Assembly: GCA_019722365.1 (NCBI GenBank)
Contig: JADFUC010000912.1
Coordinates: 113,412-177,411, forward strand
Length of the DNA: 64,000 bases
Source of the DNA: Lithospermum erythrorhizon
Lineage: Eukaryota; Streptophyta; Magnoliopsida; Boraginales; Boraginaceae
Direction: 5' to 3'
Position 1 is the stretch's first letter. Every line of letters starts with the position of its first letter. A program made the position numbers and the translations under genes. The notes under the pieces were generated by a model. It was not told where the DNA came from and did not search any database. It saw nothing but the letters and a program-made list of their open reading frames with translations. Positions 57,501 to 64,000 of this stretch are shown piece after piece.

Positions 57501-59330
57501 CCCAAAGATAAAACACTTTACACATTGGGATGTCCAAATGGTGCGAAGGCCTTATAAGCCAAAATGAAAAGAAACCGACCAAAACGGTTAAGAGTTACTT
57601 TATTGGATAATTGAACGATCAAGAGGGTATAAATTTCATGATCCCACTACGTATCAATTTTGAGACGGAAATGCCTCAGCTTCTTGAAGTTGCCGAGTTT
57701 GACGGGAGAGATATTAGATTGCCTTTCAAGAGGATTTCAGTTTCTTCCATCCATTGTCGACAACAATGATCAAGATGCGCTTGTTGGAATTATTCATGAA
57801 ACAATCCAACAACGCCAGCATTTAAATCGAAAATCATTCCCATCAAGATCAACATGTTACAATATGTCATTCCGGTATTGTCAAAACTCAAGCATCTCAA
57901 GAACAAATGCCATTGGCGATCTACTGTAGAAAGGAGAAACGCGATTCCCTCGAGACATATAATATTTCTTCAGGAACATGAGGATGGTATTGAATTACAG
58001 AAAGATGATCCAATCAACTTCCTACAAGCCATGCAAAGTCCTAACTCTCAAAATTGGATTGATTCCATGAATGAGGATATTAAGTCCATGAAAGACAATA
58101 GTGGATGGATCTCGTCAGATTACCTCTAAGGTATTTAGCCTATTGGTTGTAAGTGGATATTTACAACTAAAAAGGATTCACAGGGTAATATAGCGACATA
58201 TAAAGCTCGCCTTGTTGCAAAAGGATTTACTCAAAAGGAAGACATTGATTATAAAGAGATTTTCTCTCCGGTTTCGTCGAAAGACTCTTTCGCAGATAAT
58301 AATGGCTTTGGTATAATATTTGACCTTGAGTTACACGATGGATGTAAAGATCTGCTTTCTCAATGGTACATTGATGAGACAATTTATATGGTGGTGTACT
58401 CGTAAAACTTTGCACGGCCGATTCAAAGAAAAGTGGTATGCAAACTAAAGAAATCCATCTATAGACTAAATCAAGTTTCTCGTCAATGGTAGCTTCAAAT
58501 TTCATGAAGTAATCATCTCTCTTATGGTTTTGGTGAGTGCCGTTGAAGATTGTATATACCATGTTCAAGGGGAGTAAGCATATTTTCGTCTTATATGTTG
58601 ACGACATATTGCTTCGGCTAGTAATGATATACAATTATATTGCATGAAACCAAGAGCTTTCTATCAAACAAATTTGAAATGAAAGATCTTTGGGGAAGCA
58701 TCCTTTGTATTAGAATTAAGATACATCGAGATCGTTTCTCGCCATTCTTGGATTATCGCAGCGAACTATATCGAAAATTCAAAAAAAAAGGCTCAGAAGT
58801 CGTAATACCCCTATAGCAAAGGAGATAAGTTCTCAATCATTGTCCCAAAAATGATTTTGAAAAACCAAATGCAAGAGGTTTCCTTTTATATGCTTCAAAT
58901 AGTTGGGGGAGCCTTATGTATGTCAGTTTGTACTGCCCCGATATCAAGGCGACATTGTCGGGTACGTTAAAAGCGCATATTTATGCAATCCGGGTTTGAT
59001 CACCAAAGACAAATACAAAAGGGTAATGCGACATCTTCAGAGAAAAAGCATTACATGCTCACATATAAGAGAGATCGAGTCGATAGAGATCATTGGGTAC
59101 TGACTCAGACATAGCTGATGCTGCAAGATGGCCTGTATCTACCTCGTGATATGTTTATTTGGTTGTCGAGGAGCTATATCCTCTCGAAGAGTGCCAACAG
59201 AACTTATAGCAACTTTTACTATGGAAGCGAGTTTATAGCATGTTTTGAGGCATCCAATAATGCTTTTCTTTATGACTCATGAATTTGGTCACTAGATTAC
59301 GAATAAGTAGATGGTATCAATAACCAATCA
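54555..59330 (+). mobile_element. Ty1/copia body (gag-IN-RT-RH), partly readable
   Basis: After the primer site and an AT-rich leader with a short duplication (54626-54680 and about 54693-54750), gag starts about 55510 (SIPLLNGTNFKDWKENVSIV then LGCMDLDLALRADKP). The best stretch is 56563-57276: GAG-pre-integrase ATLWHKRLGHISKQRIERL, CVECIKGKQT, HTDICGPFPTPARNGQHYF and ITFIDDFSRYGYLYLI, i.e. the HHCC finger and first catalytic Asp. RT follows: PIGCKWIFTTKKDSQGNIAT then YKARLVAKGFTQKEDIDYKE (about 58138-58260) and a YVDDIL box in shifted frame (about 58598). RNase H reads LTYKR..., then WLSRSYILSKSA and EFIACFEASNNA (about 59150-59265). Stops and shifts separate the domains, and no 3' LTR was found. 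Confidence 0.85.
54557..54570 (+). other. Primer-binding site, initiator Met-tRNA type
   Basis: TGGTATCATGAGCC: the usual plant copia site is TGGTATCAGAGC, so this is a close match with a small change, two bases after the LTR end. Confidence 0.7.
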
Positions 59331-59500
59331 ACAAGAAAGATATATAAAATCAAGCTTCCACTCAAATAATTCAAATATCTTATACTACTAAAATCTTTAG
59401 ATCATCAATAGTAACTAATCAACAAGAAAGATATATAAAATCTTGTCAACTTACACTAAATAATTCAAATATCTTATACTACTTATCAAGTAACAAATAT
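59320..59500. repeat. Tandem duplication of about 100 bp
   Basis: AATCAACAAGAAAGATATAT followed by AAAATC, then AATAATTCAAATATCTTATA followed by CTACT, occurs at 59325-59390 and again at about 59417-59497. It lies just after the copia RNase H. Confidence 0.85.
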
Positions 59501-60849
59501 ATCATACAATCACATAAAACATAATATAAATTTAGAGCTAAACATGTATCATATACTATCAATAGACTTGCATATACATGCGATGCTGAATAAAATGATC
59601 ATGCAAATAAATGTCTAATAATGCAGTTCGAACTTGCAATCCATCTTCCGGATGACTTTAAATATTCAAATATTTTTATATTAACTCAATTAAGTTAAGT
59701 TCTCGGAATATAGATATAAACGCTTCATGCATCATAAATCATTCTATGTTTTCATGTATACATATTTCACATGCTATATTATAAGTGATGCACGCAAATC
59801 AAGAGGTTATCTTTTGTTTTACCAAATATTTAGAATTGATACCTCCATCACAAAGTGTATATGACAATTTTATAATTCGCTTAGTGCTTTCGCAAATCTT
59901 TTGTGATAAATCTTATTTTAGTTATTTGCACATATACCCAATATATAATCGTAGTAGTATCATATTTGATTAATCGGGTCTAAATTTCTCACTTCTATAG
60001 TGAGCTTCAAGTAGACTGCATCGCTATATATTTCACTAGTATCATATTTCATTAGAGTCCGAGTCTAAATTTCTCATTTATATAGTGAGTTTTGTTTACT
60101 CTTGATTGCGTCTTTTCTCTTTGGCCATTCATAAATATATGTATATATATATCTACTCACTTAAGGAGATAGATTTCAGATCCTCATATTGCTTCATTAT
60201 ATGTAGCTTCCTTATTCTATACAATAATTATTGGGTTTCCATAATTCTTTAATTTTGTTCCATCATGTTCACAATCGGATCTCATTATTGTCATGAATTT
60301 CATTATGCAAATGTCTTCTGACATTAAAGCTTTGGCTTATTCATAATATATTCACGTACTTTGGAGGTGATATTCTCCTAAACCATCTTTCAATGATGGA
60401 ACTATTTTATTTACAATGGCTTCTTCAGAAACTCCACTCTATTTTGAGTATTTACAATTGTATAAGACTCCATTTCTATCTTGAGGTCGAAATTTATTTG
60501 GTAATTAACTTCCTCGTCTATATCATCCCCTGATTCATATTCTATTCAACTTCAAGTTCATATTTATTCATTTTTTAGGATCATCTAACATAGGGATATA
60601 TCAATGCAAGATAGTCTATTTTCGCTATATATTATTCTCTCAATGTTAAAAACATTGATATATCACAATGAAAAATTATTTGATAAATTAATTTCAATTT
60701 CGTATTTCCAAGTATATAGATGTACATACCTTCTGGGTATAATAATCATTTAAAAAGTCATCATTTGTGCATAATACTAAGAATATATGATGCACGCATA
60801 ACTGGAGGGTAAAATATGTGGTTTCTGACCAAACCAACTATATCGGGGG
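59501..60849. other. AT-rich spacer, no recognised gene
   Basis: ATATTCAAATAT-like words and two copies of AATTTCTCA(C/T)TT(C/A)TATAGTGAG (about 59983 and 60073) are present; the second copy marks a local duplication of about 90 bp. No coding domain recognised. Confidence 0.45.
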
Positions 60850-61560
60850 AGTTGTATAATAATTTGGCATAATGCGAACAAGTGTTACTACATAGTGTAA
60901 CATTTTCCAATGATCAATTGGGGTATTGCATGTAATTCAACGTGCCCCACAACAGTCAACTGGGAGTTTACACTATGAAGCTCACATAAATTCTTCAAAC
61001 TTAATAGTTTATTGACTCTTCAATGAGTCTCCAATTAAATATTCAATTATTCTTTCGCATCGTAACTAACCCGGATACCCTAACCGTTATGTCAAATAAT
61101 AAAATTTCACAATTCTCAAACTTCCCGTTTGACAAAAGTGTATTTTTGATATGCAAATATGTTTGTTACTTCGTAATAATATATTAGCTCTTCTCCGAGC
61201 TTCAAATTTGTTGTCTCAATGTGGTAGATAATTTGACAAATATTTTTGAAACCGTTTAGATTCCTTTCAGACTTAGAATAATATGGTGCATCTTGAATAC
61301 ATATTTTTGACGCACCGATCTCCATATTCCCTTCTGGGAGTATTCTACCAATTTTGCACGCTTGATATTGTAATAACAATCGCTTGTGTTATTAGATAAG
61401 AAAAATATTTTATCTTTAGAATGGTATGAGTTGTTGCACTATCCATGTTGTTGGTGGTAATCCTATTGAAAATCATACACCGTAAGTTCCTGTGAGCATA
61501 GGTATGTCACAAGGACCTTTTTTAAATACCAAATCTTTCCTTAGCCGAACTAGCCTGTAA
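60850..61560 (-). mobile_element. Copia fragment: protease / pre-integrase, minus strand
   Basis: On the minus strand near 61440 a frame reads MDSATTHTILK, the DSA(T) protease active site in the C(L/A)DSATTHTIL context of one plant copia lineage. Then in a shifted frame (61116-61379) come GRILPEGNMEIGASKI, DAPYYSKSERNLNGFKN and IIYHIETTN, the segment that precedes the GAG-pre-integrase domain in that lineage. Integrase, RT and LTRs were not found next to it. Confidence 0.6.
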
Positions 61561-62480
61561 TATGTATAATCACAATACCAACTATGATTAGGAAATTCAT
61601 TATTCTTCAAGAATGATATGTTAGCTCTATCGAGCATTCAATTAAATTTTACACCCTCATATGCTCTGACACTCTAATAATTCTATTCGTAGGGTATTTC
61701 CGACCTATAATAAATTATAGCGCAATTAACCAATAAAAATTCTTTCCATTTAACTGAATCTTAATTCTTCAAATTATATGAGTCTTCGGGTCTCATAAGT
61801 AAACTCATACAATTTCTTATTATTTTCAAAATAATGAGGGAAATGATAGAAATTCTTTTGGAATATTCAAAAGCCCTTAATTTAGATGGATGTCAATTCT
61901 AAACCCTTGATCTTCTGAACTAGTGATAATCAAAATCATATTTGCACCGGATATATAACCAAATGTTCTTCAGGTGCTACATAAATGTTCTTCAGGACAT
62001 ATATATAATGAATAATAGATATTGCATTTGTTTCATTAGATAATTATTAATATAATCTCAAACGACATTGTTATCTTCCGACAAGAATATATATCAAATG
62101 TCTTTCGAATATTAATATGAATATATTTCAAATGTGTTCCAGATATTAACGTGAATATCAATCACATATTAAAATAAGTGAGACTCAAATCAAACGGAGT
62201 ATCAAATATAATCATTAATAAATCTTCGAGATTTAGGTCCAAGTTTAGATCTTCTATCAATATTATTCACAAGTGTGGTGAACTGGTCTTCTGGACTCAA
62301 AATACATCATTGGTAAATCATATATTATATATATTGTAATCACATCACAAAATATATCAAATTAATCATCGTCAAATCTTCGAGATTTAGATATTTAATA
62401 ATTGTCTTTTGACCTCATAAATATATACCCAATGTTTAACATATCATAAATTATATGTATAAATATTGTTTGTATTGTTA

Positions 62481-62511
<31 letters not shown>

Positions 62512-62729
62512 ATATATGTAAATGTCAATAACAATGATGTATAAGATGAATTATCGTATACAATTACCATGTTTCAATTCGATAAAATTGGATAAATATA
62601 TAAAACTTATCATATATTTGTTATACACCCATTAATTTTAATCCAAATATAATGCTATGATGGTTACTATGCACAAGGTGTTTGACTAGTATATATTTGA
62701 TGGAGTTATCATCATTAACTCGTCTTAAT
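61561..62729. other. AT-rich spacer with short inverted words
   Basis: AAATCTTCGAGATTTAG occurs twice (about 62220 and 62376), and TGTTCTTCAGG twice (about 61970 and 61985). A TA-dinucleotide tract lies at 62480-62518. It may be gag or leader of the minus-strand copia fragment, but no domain is visible. Confidence 0.4.
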
Positions 62730-64000
62730 TTCGATAATAATATTAATTGCAAATTTATTTGTTTTAATTACATTTATAATTTAATGGTAATAGCCGGGAT
62801 AATTCTAGAAAGTTAAGTTAGATCATTCAGTCGCTCGATAACTCGATTCGCTTGACCGGCACAAACTCCTCGCGGCGGATTTTTTCAAGACTTGGGCAGT
62901 TAAGTAAGCAGCCCTCATTCACTATTCACAAGACAAAAAATATCTCCTCCTCCATCCTGCCCGCCGAGACCTCGAGCAAACAATAATACTTTTCTTTCCA
63001 TTTTCACTTTGTTGTTTATAAAGATCCTCAAGTTTATTATTGCTTCTCCCAACATCTTCTACTAATTCGAGGTAAGAAAATAAAGTTTTAGTTTGATTCT
63101 TGATGGTTGACTTTTTACATACAAATCAATTTTTATGTTGTTTCTAAGTTTGTTATGGATGCTATGATGTATATAAGGATGAATTCATGATTTAGAGGTT
63201 GTTTGCGATGTGTTATGGGTCAAGTTGACTTTCTAGGTTTCGCTGACTTTGCTGATATTTTTATAAGACTTTAAATGTGTAGGAGGTTATATTGGGACCT
63301 TATTGTAGTTGTTGTGATGTTAAATTGGTAATTTAAAATTGATTAAAGGGAGTTAGGTTGAAAAAGTGCGAATTGTAAGTTGAGTTATAATCGATATTTT
63401 GGAGTATAGGTTGTTAATTATGGACTTGAGGGTTAATTAGAATGACTTATAAGTTGATTTGAAATGTTAAAGTAATAAGGTGGAATTCTAGCGGGGATCG
63501 TTTGGGTTGTGTCCGACGGGGTTATTAATTCGTTGTTGTATCCGTAATTATAGACCGTTTTGTAAATAGTTCCACTCAAGAGTCGTAGTGTCTTGTGAAC
63601 GCAGGTATTGTAGTAGTTCTTGTGATATTACTTTCTTCGGGTGTTTTTGCTAGGCGTCGATCGAAAGGGCAAGCATCATGGTAGTGTCCGCGAAAGTTTT
63701 TGTGGGTAGCTAGCGAGGCGAGTACTATCTCATGTGTTACTTTACGTGCTTACTTTAAATTTTGTGAACATGTTCTTGTAGTATTATTATGTGGTATGAT
63801 GATACATGTCATTGTGTTATGATTATGTGAGAATGGTATACATGTAATGGCAACAACATTATGTGCGAGCCATGGTATGATTATGTGGATTATATTCGCA
63901 AGGCCAAGATCAAGCCAGGTAAGTAATAGCTTTGAACTCCCAACTTATATTTCTCGATTTCCGGTCTAGCAATACGTAACCTGAACGAAGTAATACTGAT
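62730..64000 (+). mobile_element. LTR family B copy 3, cut by window edge
   Basis: It matches copy 1 from ATTACATTTATAATTTA.. onward: AAGTTAGATCATTCAGTCGC.., CT-rich leader, GAGGTAAGAA (donor-like GT at 63072), GGTTGACTTTTTA, TTGATTAAAGGGAGTTAGGT and GTGTCCGACGGGG. The beginning (about 180 bp) is diverged or missing, and the hairpin array would lie beyond the window. Confidence 0.7.

Noticed and set aside
1..64000. tRNA, rRNA or organelle DNA insertions
   Set aside because: No tRNA A/B-box pair with a cloverleaf, and no rRNA or plastid gene words, were recognised by eye; a dedicated scan could still find small ones.

Overview
This is a stretch of nuclear DNA from a flowering plant, almost certainly a eudicot. 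It is AT-rich, has few genes and is packed with decayed transposable elements. The evidence is a NAC-domain transcription factor, a secreted S-protein homologue and a three-exon gene for a PSY-type sulfated peptide, set among Ty1/copia elements, a plant L1-type LINE, long solo LTRs and foldback MITEs. The species cannot be named from the sequence. No prokaryotic operon, CRISPR array, rRNA or tRNA gene is visible.

Layout. 1-9740: a plus-strand LINE split by two later insertions, an LTR retrotransposon (577-4208, minus) and a 2.65-kb solo LTR (4550-7199, family B). 9740-13085: a TIR element carrying a tiny truncated L1 tail, a GAGCTTGATTTGATTT-type minisatellite and dispersed repeat A. 13186-14187: an intronless, divergent NAC gene. 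14188-20425: a possible gag relic, a second solo LTR B (15509-18000), a copia-type LTR and a degenerate minisatellite. 20426-26380: a copia element in a partly duplicated LTR-body-LTR-body-LTR arrangement. 27564-27998: an S-protein homologue with its own TATA box and poly(A) signal. 28370-31020: the second copy of repeat A, a copia-type LTR and a foldback MITE. 33230-37080: a minus-strand copia body. 37130-40210: an inverted relative of LTR B. 40630-40752: a possible kinase scrap. 43241-44765: the PSY-like peptide precursor (minus), with a foldback MITE in intron 2. 48230-49160: large ATT/AAT arrays. 49165-53220: a copia body and its 1.53-kb 3' LTR. 53236-53880: an opposite-strand copia integrase scrap. 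53970-59330: another copia with LTR end, primer-binding site, gag, integrase, RT and RNase H. 60850-61560: a minus-strand copia protease/pre-integrase scrap. 62730-64000: a third LTR B, cut by the window edge.

Only three genes look like intact host genes: NAC, S-protein homologue and PSY. All read cleanly, whereas every transposon frame is broken many times. The last two encode small secreted proteins of families linked to signalling or cell-cell recognition, and the first a nuclear regulator; nothing shows that they work together. The most unusual observations are the PSY gene, which is too interrupted to appear as an open frame, and an array of short hairpins, several with a CTTCGG turn, inside LTR family B.
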